Source: Pogonophryne albipinna (lineage: Eukaryota; Chordata; Actinopteri; Perciformes; Artedidraconidae). From it: a stretch of 64,000 nt of DNA. The stretch spans positions 21,955,570 to 22,019,569 of the forward strand of contig CM053246.1 of assembly GCA_028583405.1 (NCBI GenBank), read 5' to 3'. Made by a program: the position numbers and the translations under genes. The notes below the pieces were generated by a model. That model did no database searches. It saw nothing but the letters and a program-made list of their open reading frames with translations, and was not told where the DNA came from. Positions 21,628-31,116 of this stretch are shown here, in pieces; within the stretch, counting starts at the first letter, position 1, and each line of letters begins with the position of its first letter.

Positions 21628-21815
21628 CATAGTCCGCAGGAGGAGGTGGAGGAGGAAGGAATCCGGTCGAGCGAGACGGAACCTCTGCCTGCAGCATCAA
21701 AACAGGGAAGTGATACATACACACACACATCATGCAAGCTATTGATAGATTAGAACACATGCCTGATGGTACATATTTGAAATATGACACTGAAACAGCA
21801 TTTAAGAAATTTACA

Positions 21816-22690
21816 GCGACGTGCAGTCAGGGGAGGCAGGGGAGGCAGAGCCTCACCTGTCATACTCCAATGTAACGGAAAACAACTAAAGAAAAACTAA
21901 ATAGTAATAATAATAAATTGTCTCCACTGATCTGTGTCGTAAATGTGATTTATGTATGATTCCAATCGCTTTTTATAGTCAAAATCAGCAAATTTGCCGA
22001 GCTCCGCTACAACTACGGGTAGCGATGAGAAGTGAGGCAGGGACGAGCTCTGCCTCTCGAAAGCCCACAGTAACTGGCTGGAGCGCGGGCACTAATTTAG
22101 CACGGGCACTTATTTTGTGAGCGCGCTCAAGCCAGTTACAGTGGGGTAAGGTGAGGCACAGATGAGCTCTGCCTCACCTCAGAATGCGTCACCCCACAGA
22201 AACTGGCTGGAAAGCGGGCCCTAAGCGCATGCCTGCACCATCTCACTGTATGTCACCAATGTAATGTTTGTAGATCCCTTTATTACATTTATCCTCGCCA
22301 TCCATAGTCTCTAAATAACTTATTTCACGTATATATGATATTTAGGCTCGCTGGTCTCATCATACAACGTCAATGAAAAAAGCACCAGGGGAGGCAGCCA
22401 TAACCACTGAAGGGGGCGCAAGTGAGCCCACAGGTTCTTGTTGCTACTGTTATTCTACGCAGAGACGGTAGACGCGAACAAAAAACTAGACTTTTGAAAC
22501 TACAGGAAGATAAGGAGGACTTTTACAAAAAAGTAATAGAGTTTATTGTCCAGAAGGATAGCATGGACTTCATCTTCAAGTCAAGGTAAGACCACAATTA
22601 TAATGCAAATGGGATCTTACTAAGAAAGAACAATCCAATATTTAAATTGTGGGTAGGCCTATCCTTTTGTTGAACGGTCTGTTTAAAATG
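21816..22690. mobile_element. DNA-transposon-like insert between gag and protease
   Basis: From about 21816 the sequence changes to CAGCGACGTGCAGTCAGGGG with repeated GAGGCAG and GCCTCACCT words. Internal inverted blocks (GAGCTCTGCCTC, AACTGGCTGGA) follow. This resembles the 5' region of a fish hAT-like transposon. The right border near 22690 is uncertain, and no duplication was identified. Confidence 0.45.
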
Positions 22691-22692
22691 AA

Positions 22693-23175
22693 TTGAAGCA
22701 TCAGACTAAAAAAGCTTTTGAAAATAACCGAATATTTCGATTAAGGTCAAAATATAATATTTGTAAATCTGACTCTGAAAGAGTCATTGCCTCACCAGCC
22801 ATGAACCTCACCGCACGTCACTGGAAATTTACTACACTTACTCTAATAATCATGGGTGTTGATGTTACATTTTTGGTTGACTCAGGGGTCACACACTCCG
22901 TGGTAAAACTGGCAAATTTGCCAAATTGTAAAATAAGTGGTAGATGTATTCTCTCAATAGGAGCTTCAGGTGTAACTATAAAGGAGAAGTTTCAGTACCA
23001 GTCCAGTGTAGAGATAACGGTGATGACAGCCACCCATTTCCCACATCAGTCAAACAGTTTCCTTCTGTCATCTGTCTGCCCTATAAGTTTACTGGGCAGA
23101 GATTTGATCCTCTGGTTTGGCCTTGACCTCATTTCTACAAATGAGGGTAGAAAGTCAGACGACCATCCCCTATGA
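22693..23175 (+). pseudogene. Retroviral-type aspartic protease fragment
   Basis: The frame contains VTFLVDSGVTHSVV, with the catalytic Asp in the D-S-G triad. A flap-like LSIGASGVT and the late LLGRDL motif follow at the spacing of retropepsins. The canonical D-T/S-G-A has Val in place of Ala. The frame stops at 23175, with the next frame starting in an overlapping register. Confidence 0.65.
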
Positions 23176-23762
23176 TGGTCCAAAAGCTCTCATTTGATGA
23201 AGAATTGTTGTTTGTGTATCAATGGCTCGCTAAATTTCCTGATTCTCAGAAACTGTTGCGCTTGGCCCGTCAGCGTGTCCCACCACTGGCTGTGTTTATG
23301 GAAGCTCCTCATTTACATTGCACTGCTAGCGTTTCTGATGATACATGCAAATACTATGATGAACAGTTTCTGTTGGAACGTGTGAATGACGAAATCATGC
23401 TTAAAACAATGTATTGGATCTCGCTGCGCAGTGCCATTTCTGTCACACTCACACCCACACAACACAAGCTGTATCAAATCCCAGGGGGGGTCCCGCACAT
23501 TTTACTAGCAAGGGGCCCCACTGATGAATGGAGGGATTTGGGTCCATTCGTTAAAGATTGGGAATCTATTACTGGATGGACAGCCACACACACACTTAAG
23601 ATCATGTACTCCATGTCACACAATGTTTTTAAGTACGATGTTGACTGTAACATACACGCCCTACGTACTCTTGTTTTGATCTTCGAGGATTATGTGAATT
23701 CTGTGCCGGGGGCCAGGGGAGCCTGTGTTTTCAGGTTATATACAGGTTATATTCACATTTAG
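23172..23762 (+). pseudogene. Pol-like segment after the protease
   Basis: An open frame of about 196 codons directly overlaps the protease frame end. It has the pattern QIPGGVPHILLARGP and EWRDLGPFVKDW, which I associate with the region between protease and reverse transcriptase in some fish endogenous retroviruses. No catalytic RT motif is present. The identity is tentative. Confidence 0.35.
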
Positions 23763-24107
23763 AGTAATGGTGCATATATATTCACATATACTTTGGCTTG
23801 CAGTAAATATAAGAGTAGTATTTAATACAGGTTTAATACTGTTGAAAAATGTATTGTGAATGTATGTTAGTGGAACTGTGTCAGGAAAGTGAGCGGTTTA
23901 TTAAGGAATGTAAATGAAAACTGAAATGCATATTAGAGAGAGTTAGTATGTTTAAATTATTTTGTTGTGTAATAAAACAACCAGAGAAGTGACCTGGAAG
24001 GAAACATAACACACTGTGTCCTCATTGCTCTGTTTCACCTGCTTAATACAGGTATCATCACTGTTCAGGAAGTGAAACTCAGACACTTGCTGCCACTGAG
24101 AGGTGAA
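23763..24107. other. AT-rich spacer before the TRIM pseudogene
   Basis: No coding sequence. The last 80 bases (from about 24030) may be the 5' leader carried with the TRIM copy. Confidence 0.4.
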
Positions 24108-25163
24108 ATGGCGCAGAAAGGAGTTCAACTGGACCGGGAAACCTTCTCTTGTCCGATCTGTCTGGATCTACTGAAGGATACGGTGACGACTTCCTGTGGA
24201 CACAGCTACTGCATGAAGTGTATTAAACATCACTGGGACGGAGAGGATGAGAAGAAGATCCACAGCTGCCCTCAGTGTAGGCAGAGCTTCACACCGAGGC
24301 CTGTCCTGCTGAAGAACACCATGTTAGCAGCTTTAGTGGAGGAGCTGAAGAAGACTCAGATCCCAGCAGAAGAGTGAAGTGAGTCGAGTCAGAGAGCTTC
24401 AGGAGAAGCTGGAGCAGGAGATGGCTGAGCTGAAGAGGAGAGACACTGAGCTGAAGCTGCTGTCTCACACAGAGGATCACAAGCAGTTTCTGCACAGCTA
24501 CCCCTCACTGTCAGCCCTCAGTGAACCTACATACTCCTCCAGCATCAACATCCGTCCTCTGAGCTACTTTGAGGACGTGACGGCGGCCCTGTCAGCAGTC
24601 AGAGACAAACTACAGGACGTCCTGAGAGAGGAATGGACAAACATCTCACCGACTGAAGTGGATGTTTTACTGTCAGCAGCAGAGCCCACCACCAGAGCTG
24701 GGTTCTTACAATATTCACAGGAGATCACTCTGGATCCAAACACAGCACACAGAGAGCTGTTTTTATCTGAAGGCAGCAGAAAAGCAACATTCATGGGACA
24801 GCATTAGTCTTATTCTAGTCACCCAGACAGATTCACTGGATGGTCTCAGGTCCTGAGTAGAGAGAGTCTGACTGGACGTTGTTACTGGGAGGTGGAGCGG
24901 AGAGGGGGAGGAGTTTATGTAGCAGTCGCATGCAAGAATATCAGCAGAGCAGGGGGTGGGAGTTTCTTTGGACTCAATGACAAATCTTGGTCCTTAGAGT
25001 GTTTCCAAAACAGTTATTCATTTCTTTACAACAGTATCATCACTCCCGTCTCAGGTCCTCTGTCCTCCACGGAGTCCAGACCACATTCACTCAGCCGCTA
25101 CATGCTGGAGTTGGGCTTTATTATCCTAATGGAACCACAGCTGAGTTGTGTAAACTGAAATAG
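24108..25163 (+). pseudogene. finTRIM-type (RING + coiled coil + B30.2) pseudogene, B-boxes missing
   Basis: ATG at 24108 opens a RING finger ([20 protein letters not shown], then CMKCI...CPQCRQSF) of the fish finTRIM E3 ubiquitin ligase type. These are often linked to antiviral defence. At 24375-24377 a stop occurs where B-boxes should follow. The sequence resumes in another frame with a coiled-coil linker (LQEKLEQEMAELKRRDTELK) and a PRY-SPRY domain (LDPNTAHRELFLSEG, DRFTGWSQVL, CYWEVE). This has a second stop (24805-24807) and a deletion in the C-terminal third before the terminal TAG at 25161-25163. The absence of introns fits either a retrocopy or an already internally deleted gene copy. 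Confidence 0.8.
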
Positions 25164-25440
25164 CCTGAAGTCGTTTGAGGAACACTTCTTCTTAAACTCA
25201 TTGTGTGTCCATCATTGTTGCTGAGAGCTGATTGTTCATGTCTTCACTGCACATAGATCAGCTGTCAATCAAACATTATGGGATATATATTGTTGTCTAT
25301 TTCTAAATACATGTATATACTTCTTTAATGTCTCTTTATATTTCAGCTATTTTACGTGGGCCTATTTATTATTTTGTTTTTTGTAAAGGTTTAAACACAG
25401 GTTGCCAAGTTGTTAGCCTATTTTAGGGCTGTTTTAAATT
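25164..25440. other. 3' flank of the TRIM pseudogene
   Basis: Sequence resembling a 3' untranslated region: AT-rich, with no frame. Confidence 0.35.
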
Positions 25441-25449
25441 AGAATTCAA

Positions 25450-25700
25450 GACTCTTTCTCGTTGAAGTAGGTCAACTCTGCCTGGTTGGATTCGTTGTAA
25501 ACGAAAAACAATAGGAGTGGGATGTCTTGCTGTTCTTTCAAGCTTTCTAGCCAGTTGAGGTGGTTCGGGTACCTAGTAAGGATGCCACCTGGGCGCCTCC
25601 CTAGGGAGGTGTTCCAGGCACGTCCAGCTGGGAAGAGACCAAGGGATAGACCTACCATGTGAAGGAGTTATATCTCTTTGCTGGCCTGGGAGCGCCTTAG
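25450..25700 (+). pseudogene. LINE ORF2 C-terminal fragment (HLVRMPPGRLP type)
   Basis: The stretch from about 25555 translates to RWFGYLVRMPPGRLPREVFQ then ARPAGKRPRDRPTM, a stop, and RSYISLLAWERLRI. This is the C-terminal signature of a LINE common in fish, which I believe is RTE- or I-group. It is a short dead fragment. Confidence 0.6.
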
Positions 25701-26135
25701 GATAATAAAGAAAACACATAGCATGACAGGAATTCCATACTTAATGACATACATAGTCATACTGGGAAAGAAAACATACAAAATAGTATATATAATACAA
25801 ATAAATAAATTAACAAAGAATTAACAAATTAATAAAGAAAAAACGACACAAAACTCCAGCTTTTCCACGTCATTTGGTTTGGGAGTCCAGTGTTTGTGAG
25901 TTACTTACACATTTCCGTTATAGACGACTTGTATTACCACTGTTGGTCAGATAGACATTTCTACCTGGATATCCTCTATATACCTATTAATGTGTGTTTT
26001 TCAGTTTGAATGCACTGCTCTCAACACTCGCTGTACTGTATTGTTACCCCCCCCCCGCCTCCTCCACAGATTTCTCTGTCGTGATTGTTTATATTTATAC
26101 ATAGATGTTTTTTATATTTGTTCTATTATATCTAT
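25701..26135. other. Intergenic AT-rich stretch
   Basis: Nothing beyond low-complexity A-rich runs (25795-25850) and a C-run at 26049-26057. Confidence 0.4.
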
Positions 26136-27138
26136 CTGTCAAACGATTACAATTTTTAATCAGATTAATCACAGCTTAAAAATTAATTAATCATGATTAA
26201 TCACCATTCAAACTATGTCCAAAATATGCCATTTCTTTATGTATATTGTTGTGGGAATGGAAAGATAAATGAAAGAAGGCGGATATATCCATTTCACATA
26301 CAGTATGTATATATGTTTATTATAACATTTTTCTGCGTGTCAAAATGAAAGACAGCCCACACACCTATCAATCATCAAACCGTGGGGTCTTAATTCATTA
26401 AACGGGGGAGTACTTCAGGAAAGTCGAAGGGGGGGGGGGGCGCCTAGTGGAATACTTCGTGACCACAGAGTGTGAACGTTGTGATCAGCTGTTTTAGCGC
26501 AGTTCTCCAGTGAAGGGGGGGGAGTCTCCCTCCGCAGCCGGTTGGCGTAGTTTTGGCCCAATTCCGTTGTACAGACCGACGTTAACAGCAGCCCTGTCTG
26601 TGCACACGGAGACCGACTCTGTCGTACGCAAATGCGCTTTGTGACACAAGTGACGGTACGCATTTCAGATTACGCACATAACCTGCGTACCAGTTATGTG
26701 CACCCCTGTACTACAGCAAAAGTATTCTCCGTCGGGACTTCCTGCAAAAAACACCACACCGTTATCTTGATTTTGATTGGCCAGAAGACATTATCAAAGA
26801 TGTTCTATTGAGAAGACGATCACTACGTGACAAAAGTTTTCAAAACCGTTTCTGGTCTTCGGTATTTCCAGACAAGTGGCTACTGAAATCAATCTTACTA
26901 ACTGCTGTCTATGCAATTTACTCCGCGCGAGTTGGCGGACTTTATTTTGCTTACTTTAACATCATTTTTCATGGTGGGGCTAAGCCATTTCTTGGTATGG
27001 GTGTTGCATACCCCAGCCATACCCTGGCGCTGGCACTGGTGGGACGTATGGGGCGGGCCATTCTGCACATGCGTTAAATATTTTAACGCAATTAATTCAA
27101 AAAATTCATCACCGCCGTTAACGCGATAATTTTGACAG
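26136..27138. mobile_element. Miniature DNA transposon with CTGTCAAA termini
   Basis: The left end CTGTCAAACGATTAC, and the inverted right end CTGTCAAAATTATCGCG, share CTGTCAAA. Both ends are rich in TTAATCAGATTAATC or GTTAACGC words. No transposase is seen in the 1.0-kb body. A clear target duplication was not found, so the superfamily is undecided. Confidence 0.55.
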
Positions 27139-28020
27139 CATTAGTATTAATACAAAAGAATGTCCTGAGAAGAATAGCTAAGTTACCCTGAAGTGTTTGA
27201 CAGGATCAGTTACAGATACAATCCTCCATACAAGAATAGTGTTTTATTTTGAAGGCCAGTGCGACTGACACCAGCACCCTCTCAGGATAATGGTCAATCC
27301 TTTGCACAAAAGCTCTCAGAATACAATCATGATTTTGTTGAATTGGCTTATTCTCTGTGACATAGTTTTAATCTCTGACAAAGAGCTGTTTTACCACATG
27401 TTTTGTGAGGTGGTGGGATTGTTGCATCTGTTTGTTACATTAGAAACAATAATGCTTTCTACACTGCCAATATCTGCTTCTTGATGTATGTTAGCAGCTT
27501 CAGGGCAGAAATACAGATTATATACAGAATGTTTTTATCACTGGTGGACCTGTGTGTATGACGGCAGCTGTGCCAGATGTGACCTGAGTGCCAATTCCAG
27601 ATGTTTTTCAGAAAGGACCCTTTGATATTTATACCAGTGGCAAATGTTGGCTTCATTTGGTGGTTCAAATATAAAAGATTCTCTAATGTTGAGTTCATTT
27701 TGTTTTGTCTTCTTGAGGGGATATTGATAAAGAAAAGGAAAGCAGATAAAGAAAGGGAAAGCAGTTTTGGCTTGTGCTTCAAACTTCCAAAAAGGCCAAA
27801 AACTGGTACAAAGTAATATTGCTAAGTTCATCAAGAAATGTTCACATCTTTCTGGGTTATTTTGGGAACAAACATCTGTATTCAGTGTACGTGGGTCCAA
27901 CTCTGGTTGGATAAAGACAAAGGCTCTTATATGTCATCTTAATCATCCAATCACATCAGGTTGTCCATCATGTCTGTGCAGATTCATCCTTTCGTTTCCA
28001 TCCAATCAGAAAATATATCA
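27139..28020. other. Intergenic stretch without recognised features
   Basis: Short frames on both strands only; no domain and no repeat structure seen. Confidence 0.4.
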
Positions 28021-28026
28021 TTTATC

Positions 28027-29490
28027 TATGGGCTCAGAACAGTCTCATAATACACACATGCACACAGAAGGATTCACACTTGAATTTCATGATCCGCAAA
28101 AGGATTCACACTTGTATTTCCGGATCCACACTTGTGTTTTTCAATGCACACACAAATGTGTTCCGTTTCATGTAAATAAAATCCAAATACAGAAAAAAGT
28201 TTTACATATGTATTTTTGATCCTCACATATTTGTTTTCCTTTTAAAACCGCTGCACCTGCAAACACAAACCGCTTTCTGTGCACGGATCGCTGTGCATTC
28301 GTGTGTGGGTTTTTTGAGACTCCCCTGACGGTCAGCCGATTCGTATTTGTAATTTTTTCTATCTATAGCCAATCAGATGTCTCCTCAATTCTAAGCCAAT
28401 CACATGAGCGCGCCCCCACGAGGGTATGATTTCTTGCGTTCATGACGTAGCGCTTCATGTACGCATTTTGCGCTGTCCGGAGCTGACAGGTCCATGATGG
28501 AGCCTGCCTGCAGGCGCTAATGTCAGGACACCTCCACTCTCAGTACATTGCCACTTTCCGAACAGGAAATGCACGCAAATACAAGCCTTTATATTATTAA
28601 GGTACAGCGCCACTTTCCGAACCATTGATGAATGCTTGTAATGTGTACACAAAAACGGCAGGCAAAACCGTTTTAAATGTGTGTTTCCTGTGTGGCGAAT
28701 ACAGCTTTATTTATGTCTGCATGAAGTTGTTGTGAGTGTGGAGGGAGCAGCTACAGGTTAGCTTAGCCTAATCGATCAGTGCACTACGAAGCCAGTGCTA
28801 GACAGTGAACTGTCAACGGGGGGGAGCCCCGCCGGTCATTATCGGCCGATATTCACTCTTAATAGTTTGATCGGTGCTCTCTATAAAGGCCGATCAGGAG
28901 AGCTGGATCTGATCGATATGGACATAAACGCGAGTGAAGTATAACCGGATGCGAGATCAGATCAGCTGCTGAGTCTGACAGAGACACGCAGCTCTGCATG
29001 ATCACCTGAAGCTCCGCCCTCTGTTTAGCGAGCTGAATACGCAAAATGCGTATATGAAGTGTCATGAACGCAAGAAATCATACCCTCGTGCGGGCACGCT
29101 CATGTGATTGGCTTAGAATGAAGGAGACATCTGATTGGCTATAGATAGAAAAAATTACAAGTAGCCTACGAATCGGATGAGCGTCAGGGGAGTCTCAAAA
29201 AACCCACACACGAATGCACAGCGATCCGTGCACAGAAAGCGGTTTGTGTTTGCAGGTGCAGAGGTTTTAAACGGAAAACAAATATGTGAGGATCAAAAAT
29301 ACATATGTAAAACTTTTTTCTGTATTTGGATTTTATTTACATGTATATGAAACGGAACATATTTGTGTGTGCATTAAAAAACACAAGTGTGGATCCGGAA
29401 ATACAAGTGTGAATCCTTTAGCGGATCATGAAATACAAGTGTGAATCCTTCTGTGTGCATGTGTGTATTATGAGACTGTTCGGAGCCCAT
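28027..29490. mobile_element. Foldback-type DNA element with arms of about 445 bp
   Basis: The arm at 28027 to about 28471 is repeated inverted at about 29039 to 29490 with only scattered differences, leaving a spacer near 570 bp. The outer ends are TATGGGCTC, and TTTATC flanks both sides (28021-28026 and 29491-29496), a possible 6-bp target duplication. No coding frame is present. Within each arm are CCAATCA motifs and a repeated GGATTCACACTTG word. Confidence 0.8.
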
Positions 29491-29496
29491 ATTTAT

Positions 29497-29907
29497 CCTC
29501 GTCAGTGAAAGCCAGATGAAGTACTGTATACGTGTAAATATAACCCTGGCTCTACAAATGCTGTGTTTATTTGTAAAGGACAAAACAGCAATATGAACAA
29601 TCATACAGCAGTCAGTGTAGCAGAAATGTGAAGTTAAATATATAAATGCTATTCTTAAAAAAACAAACAGCTTAAATGTGTGCTATTATCTGTGACTGCT
29701 TCACGTAATCCTTTTGCAAATAATTTGCCATTTTGAATATCCATTGTATTGGGTTCTGTCCTCAGCAAAAGCTGTATATTTTTAAGCAATTTACACAACA
29801 TTTGCTTCATTATGGCAATCCATTTCTAAAAGAGATAATGAATGTATAGACTCTTCCTTTTCCCCCTTTTCCACTGTCATTCCATTTCATTAATGTCATT
29901 TCATGTC
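29497..29907. other. Intergenic stretch
   Basis: AT-rich, no gene or repeat structure recognised. Confidence 0.35.
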
Positions 29908-30294
29908 TTAAAAGTCGATTAGGTAATTTTGGAGAAATTAGCTCGAGTGCGCTAGAATTTGAAAATACACAGCCGGAAAAAATCTGCCACTTCCTTACAG
30001 AACCCCTCCTCCAACACACAGCGCGCACATGACCAATGAGGGTATGAGATAAGTTTGTGCACAGATGGAAGGCTGACAGGCAGGTAGGCCATCCAGTTAT
30101 TTTAGCCGGGTCGGCTCAGATGATTGGTTGTACTTTTTAAAGTACTACGGCTTCCACAGATGACATTTTTAATGGATTTTTTCGTCAAAGCACTTCAGAT
30201 ATTCATTGCTATCGGGATGTTAAGAGCATTCCATTGAATATAACAAAAAGTGTATCTCAAGCCGGTTTCTCAAACTTACCTACCCCACCTTTAA
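29908..30294. mobile_element. piggyBac-like miniature element (TTAA-ended)
   Basis: Both ends lie at TTAA and are imperfect inverted repeats of nearly 30 bp: TTAAAAGTCGATTAGGTAAT on the left, and TTAAAGGTGGGGTAGGTAAG for the inverted right end. The TTAA ends are typical of piggyBac-type target sites. The body is 387 bp and has no coding capacity. Confidence 0.65.
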
Positions 30295-30619
30295 ATCTAT
30301 TTAAAAAAAAAAAAAAAAACTCTAAAACTTTATTTAGAATTCATTACACAACGTCTGATATTTGACTGCAACACGTGTCAATAAAACACAACATGGTGCA
30401 TGAATAAGCACAGTAGAGATGATGAAATGATACACAGATAAATATATATATAAAATATAACATGCATCATAAACATAATACAGCTCTGTATTACAAACCT
30501 TTCTTTAATCAAATCAGATCAGTTTTATTTATTCAGATGTTATCTCTTTACAGATACTATACCGTACTCTTTGTAGTTTATTACAATCATCCTCATTTAC
30601 CAAAACCCCCTGTTTCAGA

Positions 30620-30715
30620 GTCACTATGTGTCAGTCAGTGCTGGCTGTCATGGCTGGGGATCGAACCGCGGACCTCCCGCTCCGCACGTTGAGCAGAGCC
30701 CACTTTCCTCTCCTT
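30620..30715 (-). repeat. Possible tRNA-derived SINE remnant
   Basis: The minus strand contains GGTTCGATCCC, a good match to the internal B-box of tRNA-type Pol III promoters, preceded by a weak A-box-like stretch. The flanking bases do not fold as a real tRNA: the T-arm stem pairs poorly. A SINE head is therefore the more likely reading. Confidence 0.3.
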
Positions 30716-31116
30716 GCCCCCCTCCTTTCACATAGAAGAATGGGCAGTATCCTCAGTGATCATTTGAAAGTTGGAATGAAGTGTCTGGCTGAAATTATGT
30801 GGAAGGAGAAGCATTTGGCGCAAAGTGTAGGAAAAGTGGATTTGAAGGCATCTCCCATTGACTTCAATGTTAAAAAAAAGAGTTTAAAAAGCTGAATATT
30901 TCAAAAAGTATGAAATATTTAGAAAAAGTTGAAAGTTTCTCATCGATTGCTGAAAAGGCTGAATAGTTTAATATTTGAATAGTTTCTGTAGCTGAAAGTA
31001 AGCTGAAGTTATGGAGAGCTAAAATATTGGCTGAAATAATAATAATAATAATAATAATAAGGGGAAGAATAAAGAATTGAAGTACTATAGTGGAATGCTG
31101 TAAACAGCATTCGCAC
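30716..31116 (+). mobile_element. Dispersed repeat ending in an ATA microsatellite and a 9-bp hairpin
   Basis: An AT-rich body with repeated GCTGAA words leads to (AAT)n at 31037-31062. A perfect hairpin GAATGCTGT-AA-ACAGCATTC (31093-31112) follows, then GCACTAAC. A 3' hairpin shortly before CTRR is the mark of Helitron ends, and CTAA occurs four bases on. The next base is C rather than the expected T, so the assignment is tentative. Confidence 0.4.

Larger units (their letters stand above)
20436..23762 (+). mobile_element. Retrovirus-like (ERV-type) remnant, 5' part only
   Basis: A 322-bp LTR, a tRNA-Leu-type primer site, a partial gag with zinc knuckle, an aspartic protease segment and a further pol-like frame follow in the canonical order. 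A DNA element lies between gag and protease. No reverse transcriptase, integrase, env or 3' LTR was seen before the sequence changes near 23,770. The element is therefore truncated and not functional. It is described here only as a fossil. Confidence 0.7.

Noticed and set aside
30620..30715. A genuine tRNA gene on the minus strand
   Set aside because: A B-box-like motif is present, but the T-arm does not pair well and no full cloverleaf could be drawn.
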